A DNA stretch of 64,000 nt, taken from contig JBBRYT010000003.1 in the NCBI GenBank assembly GCA_038237435.1, positions 186,001 through 250,000 on the forward strand, in the 5' to 3' direction. The position numbers were made by a program, and so were the translations under genes. The notes under the pieces are model-generated. The model was not told the DNA's origin. It saw only the letters and a list, made by a program, of their open reading frames with translations, and made no database searches. The stretch comes from JACCTI01 sp038237435 (GTDB lineage: Bacteria > Verrucomicrobiota > Verrucomicrobiia > Chthoniobacterales > UBA10450). This document shows positions 9,588-17,725 of the stretch, piece after piece (positions within the stretch are counted from its first letter, which is position 1; each line of letters begins with the position of its first letter).

Positions 9588-9866
9588 CTAATCGGTTAGC
9601 GTGGACTCCTTGGATTCCACTTTGTCGTCGCGAAATGTTACGGTGACGCTGTCTTTCCCTTGCGTGTAAAGGTAGGTCGTCTTTTTCATTCCGAGCAGAT
9701 CCTTTGCTTCGATGTTCGTGGGTGGGCCGAGGATGGATTCGACCTGTTTTTTCGCCATCCCTCTTTCAACCTGGTCAACATTCGCTTTGCGCAAACGCCG
9801 GCTCGGCTGGCAACTCGTTAGGCCAATGAGCGCGCACAAGATGAGAGTAAAGAAGCGCAGTTTCAT
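9588..9866 (-). CDS. BamE/SmpA-like outer-membrane lipoprotein inside the nuo operon
   Basis: A 92-aa protein with a lipoprotein signal peptide (MKLRFF, hydrophobic run, lipobox LTSC, mature N-terminus CQPSRR). Its fold-defining segment resembles the SmpA/OmlA/BamE family: VERGMAKKQVESILGPPT, then beta-strands with YLYTQ. The start at 9866 overlaps the nuoD stop by ATGA; an alternative ATG lies nine bases upstream. It may be an assembly or envelope factor. Its placement between nuoD and nuoEF is unusual, and no role in complex I can be shown from sequence. Confidence 0.8.
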   Translation of the reverse strand: MKLRFFTLILCALIGLTSCQPSRRLRKANVDQVERGMAKKQVESILGPPTNIEAKDLLGMKKTTYLYTQGKDSVTVTFRDDKVESKESTLTD

Positions 9867-11119
9867 CTGTCGCATTCGCCCATGACGAAGTCCAGACTGC
9901 CTAGGATAGCGACCACGTCGCTGAGACTCGACCCGGGCAACAACTCCGGTAAAATGCTGAGGTTTACAAAGGAGGGCGACCGGATCTTCAGTCGATGCGG
10001 CACGCCACCGCCGCGGCTATTGATATAAAAGCCGAGTTCGCCTTTCGGATTTTCTGCGCCGAAATAAATTTCGCCCGGGGGCGCGTCTAGGCCTTCCGTC
10101 ACCACGATGAAGTGGTGAATTAGTTCTTCCATCTTCGTCATGACGCGGGCTTTCGGCGGCGGCATATTTTTCCAATCGGAAACGTTAATCGGACCGCGCG
10201 GCATGTTGTCCATCGCCTGGCGCAGGATACGCGCGCTTTGCCGCATCTCTTCCAGCCTAACGAGGTATCGATCGTACGCGTCGCCCGCTGAACCGACGAC
10301 AACTTCGAAATCGTAGTTCTCGTAATCGAGATAGGGATGTTTGCGACGCAGATCGTGATCGATGCCGCTCCCGCGCAGATTGGGCCCGGAGATTCCGTAG
10401 GCAATGGCGCGATCTTTTTCGATGACGCCGATATCGCGCGTGCGATCGACGAAAATGCGATTCCGCGTTAGGAGTCGATCGACTTCATCGACCACCGGAA
10501 TGAATTCATCGAGAAACTTGCGCAGCTGTGGAAAAAAAGTGTCGGGCAGATCGCGCGTTTGTCCGCCGACGCGCGTGTATGAAGTAGTGAAACGCGCGCC
10601 GCAGATCACTTCGCACATGTTGTAGATCTTCTCGCGCTCGGTGAAGGTGTACATGAAGACAGTGAGGGCGCCGAGGTCGAGCGCCATCGCGCCGACGCCT
10701 AGCAAGTGCGCCTGGATGCGTGCGAGCTCGCAGCAAATAACGCGAATTGCTTTTCCGCGCGGCGGCAATTCCCAGTTCATCAACTTCTCGACCGCGAGCG
10801 CGTAAGCAACGTTGTTCGCCAGCGGCGCCAGATAATCGAGTCGATCCGTATAGGGAACGAACTGATTGTACTGCATGTTCTCGGCAATCTTCTCATCGCC
10901 GCGATGCAGGTAGCCGATATCGGGTGTCGCTTTGGTGATGATTTCGCCATCCATTTCCAGAACGAGCCGCAAGACTCCATGCGTCGCCGGATGCGACGGC
11001 CCCATGTTTAGGACCATCTTCTCGCCGATGTCATCGCTGAGCGGCGCGAGTTCTTTTTCCGCCTGCGCCACGCGCGTCAACGGATCAGGATTTTCAATTT
11101 CGCGCGTCGTAAAAGCCAT
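9863..11119 (-). CDS. nuoD: NADH-quinone oxidoreductase subunit D
   Basis: A 418-aa 49-kDa-type subunit that forms the quinone-binding pocket with the NuoB subunit. Visible signatures are NMGPSHPATHGVLRLVLEMDGE, HRGDEKIAE, and the C-terminal SLDFVMGECDR ending typical of this family. The ATG at 11119 (MAFTTREIE) is preferred; the frame is open to 11161 but that extension is not family-like. It is the first nuo gene here: immediately upstream is a terminator of an unrelated gene, so nuoA, B and C must lie elsewhere. Confidence 0.96.
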   Translation of the reverse strand: MAFTTREIENPDPLTRVAQAEKELAPLSDDIGEKMVLNMGPSHPATHGVLRLVLEMDGEIITKATPDIGYLHRGDEKIAENMQYNQFVPYTDRLDYLAPLANNVAYALAVEKLMNWELPPRGKAIRVICCELARIQAHLLGVGAMALDLGALTVFMYTFTEREKIYNMCEVICGARFTTSYTRVGGQTRDLPDTFFPQLRKFLDEFIPVVDEVDRLLTRNRIFVDRTRDIGVIEKDRAIAYGISGPNLRGSGIDHDLRRKHPYLDYENYDFEVVVGSAGDAYDRYLVRLEEMRQSARILRQAMDNMPRGPINVSDWKNMPPPKARVMTKMEELIHHFIVVTEGLDAPPGEIYFGAENPKGELGFYINSRGGGVPHRLKIRSPSFVNLSILPELLPGSSLSDVVAILGSLDFVMGECDR

Positions 11120-11169
11120 GATTACAGAGCTGCGTTTATGCTCGCGACAGCGCATGGCCACGCAAGCGC

Positions 11170-11197
11170 AAAAAAAAATGCGCGAAGAAGATCGCGC
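11170..11197 (-). terminator. Rho-independent terminator downstream of the TonB-like gene
   Basis: On the minus strand the stem GCGCGA / TCGCGC with a six-base loop is followed, after one A, by nine consecutive T. It lies about 55 bases after the TonB-like stop and about 50 bases before nuoD. A second hairpin (11205-11230, stem GCACCGCGG / CCGCGGTGC, loop of eight) precedes it. Together they separate the TonB-like gene from the nuo operon. Confidence 0.8.
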
Positions 11198-11251
11198 ACT
11201 ACCGGCACCGCGGCCCGATTACCGCGGTGCGATTAGGAATTAACTAACCGA

Positions 11252-11659
11252 TCACAGTTCTTTCCAATACGCCTGAAATGGCTCGACCCGGCGAGACACC
11301 CGTGCGTCCTGGAAGAATTTTATTAGATGCTGACGGCCCACGGTCGTATCACCCGCCTGTAGGGACGAGGGATCCAAACGCCATTTCATGGCACCACGTA
11401 GCGCGACTTCGTCGAGACCGGCGAAACCGCTGCTGCGCAGAATGTGCGCGTCTCTTACCTGACCGTTACTCTCGAATACTAAACCGAGCACCACCGAGCC
11501 GGACCACGCTTGGTCGAGGACCGTACGTGGCAGCGACGGCGCTGGTTTTGAGGCCCACTGAGCGTGTGCCGAGCTCGCCGCAAGAAGCGAGACCACGGCC
11601 ACAACCACTCCACAGGCCACGATTCGAGACCATCTTGTTAACTGCAGTTGTTGGCTCAT
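11252..11659 (-). CDS. TonB C-terminal-like exported protein
   Basis: A 135-aa protein with a signal peptide (MSQQLQLTRW, hydrophobic core, Ala-His-Ala cleavage region). The mature part reads like a TonB C-terminal domain: VLGLVFESNGQVRDAHILRS followed by SSGFAGLDEVALRGAMKWRL. Such domains link inner-membrane energy transducers to outer-membrane receptors, but no proline-rich spanning region or membrane anchor is present, so it may be a free periplasmic TonB-like protein. The frame is open to 11695; 11659 gives the cleanest signal peptide. Confidence 0.75.
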   Translation of the reverse strand: MSQQLQLTRWSRIVACGVVVAVVSLLAASSAHAQWASKPAPSLPRTVLDQAWSGSVVLGLVFESNGQVRDAHILRSSGFAGLDEVALRGAMKWRLDPSSLQAGDTTVGRQHLIKFFQDARVSRRVEPFQAYWKEL

Positions 11660-11780
11660 GCGCGCCATTTTGAGAATTTCCGCGAGTAAATACAAGCCAA
11701 ATCATACGGACTAAAATCCCGACGATTTCGGACTTCCGATCCGCGCTCGCTCTGCCAAAATATTTTGGTTAGCTGTCGGC

Positions 11781-12716
11781 ATGAGAAAAATCGCACTCCT
11801 CTTTTCAGGCCAGGGTGCACAGGTGGTCGGCATGGGAAAAGACTTGGCCGCGCAGTATCCTGTCGCCGCCGAGATCTTCGAAAAAGCCGATGCTATTCTT
11901 GGTCGCAAGTTGAGCGAGATCGCGTGGAATGGTCCGCTCGACAGCCTAACGAGAACTGGGAATTGTCAGCCGGCCCTTTATCTCCATGGCCTCGCTTGTT
12001 TGGCCGCATTACGCGCGCGCGTGCCGGATTTGCAAGTCGAAGCCGCCGCTGGCCTCTCGTTAGGCGAATGGACCGCGCACGCTGCGGCACTGACCTTCGA
12101 TTTCGCGGTCGGCTTAAAATTGGTCGAACAACGTGGCCAGTTTATGGAAGCGGCTTGCGACGCAACCGCGGGTGCGATGGCAGCAATGATCGGCGCGGAT
12201 GAAGCGGCCGTGCGTGGACTGGCCAGCGACACCGATGTTGATGTCGCGAACCTGAATGCACCTGGGCAGATCGTGATTTCCGGAGAAGCCTCGAAAGTGG
12301 AATTGGCCGTGTCCCTGGCCAAAGAACACGGCGTCCGTCGCGCGACCCTCTTGAATGTCGCGGGCGCGTATCACTCGCGTTTAATGAACAGCGCTTACCT
12401 GTCGTTAGGCGAAGCGCTTCTAGATGCGGAATTGCAACTGCCACGCTTTCCGGTGGTCAGCAATGTCACCGGCAGCCCGGCGGAAACACTGCCGGAAATT
12501 CGCCGCACCTTGCAGGATCAAGTTACCGGGACGGTGCGCTGGACTGATTGCATGGAATGGATGCTGGACCACGGGTGCGATTTGTTCCTCGAGCTGGGAC
12601 CCGGCGGTGTGCTAGCGGGATTGTTGCAGCGCACGCGCAAAGGAACAGAAGTGATTAGCGTGAGCGACGCGGCTTCGGTGGAAGCTTGCGCGGTGAAGTT
12701 GCGCGAAATGGCCTAA
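11781..12716 (+). CDS. fabD: Malonyl-CoA:ACP transacylase
   Basis: A 311-aa protein that loads malonyl units onto acyl carrier protein for fatty-acid synthesis. It shows the start motif LFSGQGAQVVGMG, the nucleophile region GLSLGEWTA (Ser in a G-x-S-x-G-like elbow, here G-L-S-L-G), and the catalytic His region VAGAYHSRLM. Its terminal codons ATG GCC TAA are part of the motif copy at 12711-12720. Another copy encodes SLG at the nucleophile elbow (12056-12065). No other fab gene is adjacent. Confidence 0.95.
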   Translation: MRKIALLFSGQGAQVVGMGKDLAAQYPVAAEIFEKADAILGRKLSEIAWNGPLDSLTRTGNCQPALYLHGLACLAALRARVPDLQVEAAAGLSLGEWTAHAAALTFDFAVGLKLVEQRGQFMEAACDATAGAMAAMIGADEAAVRGLASDTDVDVANLNAPGQIVISGEASKVELAVSLAKEHGVRRATLLNVAGAYHSRLMNSAYLSLGEALLDAELQLPRFPVVSNVTGSPAETLPEIRRTLQDQVTGTVRWTDCMEWMLDHGCDLFLELGPGGVLAGLLQRTRKGTEVISVSDAASVEACAVKLREMA

Positions 12717-12730
12717 CGAGTCGTCGCTCC

Positions 12731-13639
12731 ATGCGCACCCGGCAATCACGAGAAGCTTTTCAGGTCGTCTTTGCCATCGCTGCTCTGCTGGTAATTCCGG
12801 CGACGCTCACTCTGCGACACGTAGCCCGCTGCGGATACACGTGGAGTTTGTCGCTCTTTATCGTTCCAATCGCCGGGCTCGCCTGGTGGTTCGCCCGTCG
12901 CTCCGATCTGCAATTTCCGCGGGCCGCTTTCTGGCGAACAATCGCCGTCCTCGCGCCGCTCGGATTTCTGCTCGATCTGCTCTTCGGCAATACCTTCTTT
13001 GTTTTCCAAAACAAAGAGGCGACAATCGGTTGCAACATTCCCGCCCTCGGCGGCCCCATTCCTATAGAAGAATTCGTCTTCTATCTCACCGGGTTCATTC
13101 TCACGCTGCTAAGTTACGTCTGGTGCGATGAATATTGGATGGCGGCTTACAACGTGCCCGACTACAAAGACGCGGCCAAAGGAATTCCGCGCATCGTTCG
13201 GTTTCATTCCGCATCTGTTTTCCTCGGCGCGCTTCTCATTGTGATCGCAATCGTTTACCGGAAAATATTTTCCGGCGCGCCCGGCGGATGCCCCTGGTAT
13301 TTTGTCTACCTTGTCTGCGTTTCCTTCATTCCTTCCGCGGGCTTTCTAAAAACCGCGCAAAGTTTTATTAACTGGCGCGCTTTCAGTTTTACCTTCTTCC
13401 TTCTGCTGCTCATTAGCCTGCTTTGGGAAGTCACACTCGCTTTGCCTAACGAGTGGTGGAACTTCCGCGACGAAACGACGATCGGTCTGCGCATCAGCGC
13501 TTGGTCGAATTTGCCGATTGAAGAACCGTGCGTCTGGATGGCGGTGAGTTTTACCACCATCATCGTTTACGAGGTGATCAAAATCTGGAAAGCGCTGGGT
13601 CAGCGCGCGCTGAAGGCGTTCTTCGGAAACCACCACTGA
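12731..13639 (+). CDS. Lycopene-cyclase-domain membrane protein
   Basis: A 302-aa polytopic membrane protein with two tandem half-domains. Each ends in a motif typical of the CrtYc/CrtYd type lycopene cyclase family: GPIPIEEFVFYLTGF near residue 120, and WEVTLALPNEWW plus LPIEEPCVWMAVSFTTIIVYE (given here in two parts of one region) near residue 265. Cyclases of this type close the ends of lycopene. No other carotenoid gene is in the window, so substrate and role are inferred. The ATG at 12731 follows the fabD stop by 14 bases. The motif copy at 13444-13453 encodes PNE in the second domain. Confidence 0.8.
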   Translation: MRTRQSREAFQVVFAIAALLVIPATLTLRHVARCGYTWSLSLFIVPIAGLAWWFARRSDLQFPRAAFWRTIAVLAPLGFLLDLLFGNTFFVFQNKEATIGCNIPALGGPIPIEEFVFYLTGFILTLLSYVWCDEYWMAAYNVPDYKDAAKGIPRIVRFHSASVFLGALLIVIAIVYRKIFSGAPGGCPWYFVYLVCVSFIPSAGFLKTAQSFINWRAFSFTFFLLLLISLLWEVTLALPNEWWNFRDETTIGLRISAWSNLPIEEPCVWMAVSFTTIIVYEVIKIWKALGQRALKAFFGNHH

Positions 13640-13655
13640 CTTCGCGTCGCGTCTT

Positions 13656-13978
13656 TCAGGTTGCGGAGAGAGCGGCGTCCACGTGCGGGAAAATAAGAAA
13701 GAACTGCAGAAGGCGAGCGGTTTCAAGAACCGTGCGGACGTCTTCCTGCAAACCGGCGAGCATGAATCGGCCGCCGTAGGCCTCGACCTGCTGCATGCCG
13801 TTGATCAGGACTGCGAGACCGGAGCTATCGATATAGCTGACATTTGCCAGGTCCACCCACCAGGCGCCACCGGCTTCTTTTCCAGCATCGTCTCGAGTGA
13901 CTTGGCGATTTGAGGCGAGAGGTGGAGATCAATCTGGCCTTCCAGGGGCAAGACGTTGGAAGGTCGCGGAAAAGCCAT
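13656..13978 (-). pseudogene. STAS-domain anti-anti-sigma-like protein, broken by one frameshift
   Basis: The N-terminal half (MAFPRPSNVLPLEGQIDLHL..., from ATG at 13978) and the C-terminal half (WVDLANVSYIDSSGLAVLI..., to the stop at 13656) are in different frames. Together they match a complete STAS protein of about 107 aa, including the phosphorylatable-serine region YIDSSG. The span is 323 bases, one short of a multiple of three, so one base is missing, most simply in the G-rich stretch at 13855-13863. It may be a real pseudogene or an assembly error. The RsbW-like kinase at 32708-33112 could be a partner class. Confidence 0.8.
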
Positions 13979-14104
13979 GGAGCTTCCTTAAAAGCAGGAC
14001 GCGTGCGCGGGTTGGGCGCTCCCACGAAATCGCACCGTTTCGACCGCCGATAGCCTAGCGGTCGAGGAGTTGCCCTTTATCCCTAATTTCGTAGCCTGCC
14101 AGCA

Positions 14105-14560
14105 ATGACACTGCAGGAACGAATCGATTCCGATTTGAAAGACGCGATGCGTGCCAAAGAAGCCGCCAGGCTCGGCGTCCTGCGCATGCTGAAAGCGGCC
14201 GTGAAGAATGCCGCCATAGAAAAAGGCGGCGCGACCGCGACACTCGACGATGCGGAAGCAACGCAGGTGATTCGCAAGCAAGTGAAGCAGCGACAGGATT
14301 CGATCGAGCAATTTGAAAAAGGCGGACGGCCGGAATTGGCGGCGAAAGAAAAAGAAGAGCTTACGATTTTGAATTCTTATCTGCCGCAGGCGATGAGCAG
14401 CGAAGAGCTGGCGCAAGCCGTGCGCGAAACGATTACCGAGACGGGCGCGACATCGCGCGCGCAAATGGGTGCGATCATGAAAGCTCTGCAGACGAAACTA
14501 GCCGGCCGCGCCGATGGTAAGACTTTGAGCCAGGAAGTGCAGCGGCAGCTCAGCGCCTAA
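14105..14560 (+). CDS. GatB/YqeY-domain protein
   Basis: A 151-aa soluble helical protein matching YqeY: MTLQERIDSDLKDAMRAKE at the start and the family block LRMLKAAVKNAAIEKG. YqeY resembles the tRNA-binding tail of GatB and is proposed to act in aminoacyl-tRNA amidation, but its function is not settled. It ends with GCC TAA inside a one-mismatch motif copy (GCCTAACGAA), and ispD starts three bases after the stop. Confidence 0.88.
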   Translation: MTLQERIDSDLKDAMRAKEAARLGVLRMLKAAVKNAAIEKGGATATLDDAEATQVIRKQVKQRQDSIEQFEKGGRPELAAKEKEELTILNSYLPQAMSSEELAQAVRETITETGATSRAQMGAIMKALQTKLAGRADGKTLSQEVQRQLSA

Positions 14561-14563
14561 CGA

Positions 14564-15241
14564 ATGCTGTCAGCGATTATCGTGGCCGGCGGCAGCAGCA
14601 GTCGCATGGGTTTCGATAAGACTTTCGCGCTGATCAATGGCCGGCCCGTGATTGCGCATTCGATCGCGGCCTTCGAGGCCACTCCGTCGGTTGTCGAAAT
14701 TATTCTCGTCGGGCGCGAGGATCGCGTCGGCGAACTGCTCGAGTTAGCAGCGCACGAGAATTTTTGCAAGGTGACAAAAGTCATCGCTGGCGGAACGCAT
14801 CGCCAGGATTCGGTCGCGAATGGATTGCAGGCGATGCGCAGCGACGCGCAGTTCGTCGCCGTGCACGATGCCGCACGACCACTCGTTAGGCCGGAACAGA
14901 TTGAAGCAGTTGTGGCACAAGCGCGAAAGACCGGTGCGGCTTCTTTGGCGGCGCCGGTGAAGGACACGATCAAGCAAGTTGATCCGAAATTTTTTGTTTC
15001 CGGCTCAGTTTCTCGTGAGGGTCTTTATGCGATGGAGACGCCGCAAATCTTCGCGGTCGATCTTTTGCGCCGCGCCTACGAAGCAGTGAAACAGAACGAG
15101 ATCGTGATCACCGACGAAGTTTCCGCTGTGGAACGCCTCGGGCACAAAGTCCTGCTCGTACCGAACGAGCAGATCAATCTCAAGATCACGTTTCCGGACG
15201 ACTTGAAACTCGCGGAAATGATCCTGACTGGGCGCCGCTGA
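14564..15241 (+). CDS. ispD: 2-C-methyl-D-erythritol 4-phosphate cytidylyltransferase
   Basis: A 225-aa nucleotidyltransferase of the MEP pathway, which makes the isoprenoid precursors needed for the hopanoid and possible carotenoid genes in this window. It shows the N-terminal nucleotide loop AGGSSSRMGFDKTF, VHDAARPLV, and APVKDTIKQV. The motif copy at 14882-14891 encodes LVRP of the VHDAARPLVRP block. It converges with the glycosyltransferase gene with no base between the two stop codons. Confidence 0.95.
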   Translation: MLSAIIVAGGSSSRMGFDKTFALINGRPVIAHSIAAFEATPSVVEIILVGREDRVGELLELAAHENFCKVTKVIAGGTHRQDSVANGLQAMRSDAQFVAVHDAARPLVRPEQIEAVVAQARKTGAASLAAPVKDTIKQVDPKFFVSGSVSREGLYAMETPQIFAVDLLRRAYEAVKQNEIVITDEVSAVERLGHKVLLVPNEQINLKITFPDDLKLAEMILTGRR

Positions 15242-16231
15242 TCACCACGTCGGCAATGGATGCGCCTCGAGAACGAACTTCGCCACCAGCGCGACATCGT
15301 TCCGTTTGAAGCGGCGACTGCGTCGGAGTTTTCCGGCGTGTTCCAAATCAGCGACGCGAATGAGATCGCCGTTTTTCCAGATCCGGGCGTCGGCGTTGTA
15401 AGGGCCGACTCGTCGCGGATTTGTCCAGTGGTGAATGGAAATAAGGTGGTCGGTAATAGCCGCGGCGATGTGCATTGGTCCGCTATCAACGCTGATAACG
15501 AAATGCGCGGCGCGAATAAGCCGAATTAATTCCAGCAGCGTGGTTTGATTCGTTAGCTCCACGCAGTTATCCGGCGGATTCAATTTGCGAGTTGATCGGC
15601 CGACGACCACCACGCGCGCCGGCGCGAAGGCGTAACAGAAAGCCTCGATCACATCGTTCGAAATCGATTTACGATTTCCGCGCGCGAAGGGGTGTAGCAA
15701 AATGAACGGCGGATGTTCGTCGAACCGCGGCAGATGATCGCCCGTCGGCAAGGGACAACGCAAAGCCTCGCCGATATTTGCGCCGAAGGTTTCGGCGAGC
15801 TTCAGGTAGCGCTCTACTGCGTGCTCCTTGCGACTTACTTTCGCGGCGTGATGATAAAACAGACGCGAGCCTTCGCGCCCATCGCTCATTCCCCAAATTT
15901 CTTTTGCGCCGCTGACTTTCGCGATGAGCGCGCTGCGCAGCAATCCTTGAAAGTCGATCGCTACGTCGGGCCGCATCGCCCGCGTTTTTTTTATCCACGG
16001 CAGCAGGCTGCGCGGCGCGCCGAGACCGGTGAATTCGCCGCGTGGGAAAATGTGGACATGATCGACATCGCGGTTGCCGCGCAAGATTGAGGCCCATTCC
16101 GGATTGATGACCCAGGTGATTTCCGCATCGGGATTGGCATCGCGAATCGCGGCCACCGCGGGCAGGGTGTGTACGATATCACCGAGCGAACTCGGTTTAA
16201 TAAGGAGAATCTTTTTGCGGTGAAAGTTCAC
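15242..16231 (-). CDS. Glycosyltransferase family 9 (lipopolysaccharide heptosyltransferase-like)
   Basis: A 329-aa protein of the ADP-heptose:LPS heptosyltransferase family: ILLIKPSSLGDIVHTLPA at the N-terminus and the donor-binding motif SVDSGPMHIAAA near residue 255. It is expected to add heptose to the lipopolysaccharide inner core at the cytoplasmic face of the membrane. It follows the phosphoesterase gene by two bases in an apparent minus-strand run. Acceptor specificity (WaaC, WaaF or other) cannot be told. Confidence 0.88.
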   Translation of the reverse strand: MNFHRKKILLIKPSSLGDIVHTLPAVAAIRDANPDAEITWVINPEWASILRGNRDVDHVHIFPRGEFTGLGAPRSLLPWIKKTRAMRPDVAIDFQGLLRSALIAKVSGAKEIWGMSDGREGSRLFYHHAAKVSRKEHAVERYLKLAETFGANIGEALRCPLPTGDHLPRFDEHPPFILLHPFARGNRKSISNDVIEAFCYAFAPARVVVVGRSTRKLNPPDNCVELTNQTTLLELIRLIRAAHFVISVDSGPMHIAAAITDHLISIHHWTNPRRVGPYNADARIWKNGDLIRVADLEHAGKLRRSRRFKRNDVALVAKFVLEAHPLPTW

Positions 16232-16233
16232 CG

Positions 16234-16956
16234 CTAGCGGCCCAGTTCCAGGCGCTCGGCCAGCAGGCGTGGCAATCCGGCTTTGATGATTTTCTGCTGC
16301 GCGGTGGCGAGATCGTATTTCACGCGACGTTGCTGCACCACATTTCGGTCGGTGTGATAAATGCAGTAGGCGGCACGCGCATCGCCATCGCGCGGCTGTC
16401 CGACACTTCCGGTGTTGATGAAATATTTTTTACCGGGTTCGATCATGAGCTGCTCGGTCACGATACGTTTCACTCCTTCATCGCGGACAAACGCGCCCGC
16501 GACGTGTGTGTGCCCAAAAAAACAAACGGGCGTGTGCTGGTAAGTAAAACTCGCGACCGCATCGAGATTCTTGAAGACGTAACCCCACTCGCCTGGCGTA
16601 TCGAGCGTGGCATGCACAATGGTGAAATCGCGGACCTGCCGGATCATCCGCAGCCCTGCGAGCCATTCCTTGTCTTCCTCGGTCAAATGTTCGCGCGTCC
16701 AGTTGATCGCCTGCTCGGCGAGATCATTAAAATCGCGCGAGGATGATCCGAGGCAGGCCTGCTCGTCGTGATTTCCCTTCACCGTCGGGCAATCGAGTTG
16801 CCTAACGAGTTCAACACATTCGTGCGGATTGGCGTTGTAACCGACCAGATCGCCCAGACAAACGTAATGCGTGCACTCGTTCGACTGCGCGTCCTGCATG
16901 ACCGCCTCCGCCGCCTCAAGATTGCCGTGGAGGTCGCTGAAAATCGCTATGCGCAT
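16234..16956 (-). CDS. Calcineurin-like metallophosphoesterase
   Basis: A 240-aa protein with every metal-binding motif of the family in order: FSDLHGN (residue 6), GDLVGY (34), GNHDE (61), and FGHTHV (near 145). Related proteins hydrolyse phosphodiesters or nucleotides; the exact substrate is unknown. It sits two bases before the heptosyltransferase gene, which suggests co-transcription but not a shared pathway. A motif copy at 16800-16809 is internal. Confidence 0.88.
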   Translation of the reverse strand: MRIAIFSDLHGNLEAAEAVMQDAQSNECTHYVCLGDLVGYNANPHECVELVRQLDCPTVKGNHDEQACLGSSSRDFNDLAEQAINWTREHLTEEDKEWLAGLRMIRQVRDFTIVHATLDTPGEWGYVFKNLDAVASFTYQHTPVCFFGHTHVAGAFVRDEGVKRIVTEQLMIEPGKKYFINTGSVGQPRDGDARAAYCIYHTDRNVVQQRRVKYDLATAQQKIIKAGLPRLLAERLELGR

Positions 16957-16969
16957 TTGAGGAGACGAG

Positions 16970-17725
16970 CTAGCGCGCCGGGTCCGGAATGCGCTGATCG
17001 AGCGGAATGGTGAGCTTGTCTTCGAGAAATTTCAATCTGCTGATTAAAGTGGGCAAGCGTTCGCGTTCACCTTGGTCGTAAAGTTCGCGCAGCCGATCGT
17101 AGGCTTCGCCTTCGCGACCTTCGGCGTAGGAAAGCTCGTAGGCCGAGAAACGTTTCGTGTAACTCATCGCGCCCGGCTTCTCAGAAGCGGCCAGAAAATA
17201 TTCCGAAGCGCGTTCGTGATCCTTGTATTTGTCGCGATACAAACGCGCGAGCGCTTCGTAGAGTTTTGCTGAATCAGGATTGTTGCGAATTCCGTCTTCC
17301 AAGAAATCGCGACCGAGATCGAAGTATTCACGTTGCGCTTTAATACGGCGGGCTTGGCTCGGTTGGCTGCGATCATTCAATGCCGCCGTGCTCGCATTCC
17401 ACGCCATGTGCCACGCCGCCATATCCCAGAAGAGAATCGCGTGCGGCTGCAGGGTCGTCACCTCTCGAAACAACAAAAGCACGCGTGGCCAATCCGTCCG
17501 TTCCCAGGCGACGTGCGCCTGGATAAACAAGACATCAGCGACCAGCGCGCGAAATCCGCTTAAGGCCGCGATGAATCCGAGCTGCCCGATTTGTTCGCGC
17601 GAACCGATGTTAAGCGAGGTCGATTGCAGGTTGTGTTTGACGCGCGCGTCGTAAATGGCGTGCTCAGCCGGCAGCCGCAGCGCGCCAGAAAACACTAAGG
17701 CAAGCAGAACGAGCGCGATTCTCAT
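16970..17725 (-). CDS. Exported TPR-like protein
   Basis: A 251-aa protein with an N-terminal hydrophobic signal or anchor (MRIALVLLALVFSGALRLP) followed by helical repeat sequence, for example DSAKLYEALARLYRDKYKDH then ERASEYFLAAS, a tetratricopeptide pattern. Its ATG overlaps the ABC permease stop by ATGA, so it probably works with or is regulated with that exporter. A longer open frame to 17785 lies inside the permease gene and was not used. Specific function unknown. Confidence 0.78.
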   Translation of the reverse strand: MRIALVLLALVFSGALRLPAEHAIYDARVKHNLQSTSLNIGSREQIGQLGFIAALSGFRALVADVLFIQAHVAWERTDWPRVLLLFREVTTLQPHAILFWDMAAWHMAWNASTAALNDRSQPSQARRIKAQREYFDLGRDFLEDGIRNNPDSAKLYEALARLYRDKYKDHERASEYFLAASEKPGAMSYTKRFSAYELSYAEGREGEAYDRLRELYDQGERERLPTLISRLKFLEDKLTIPLDQRIPDPAR

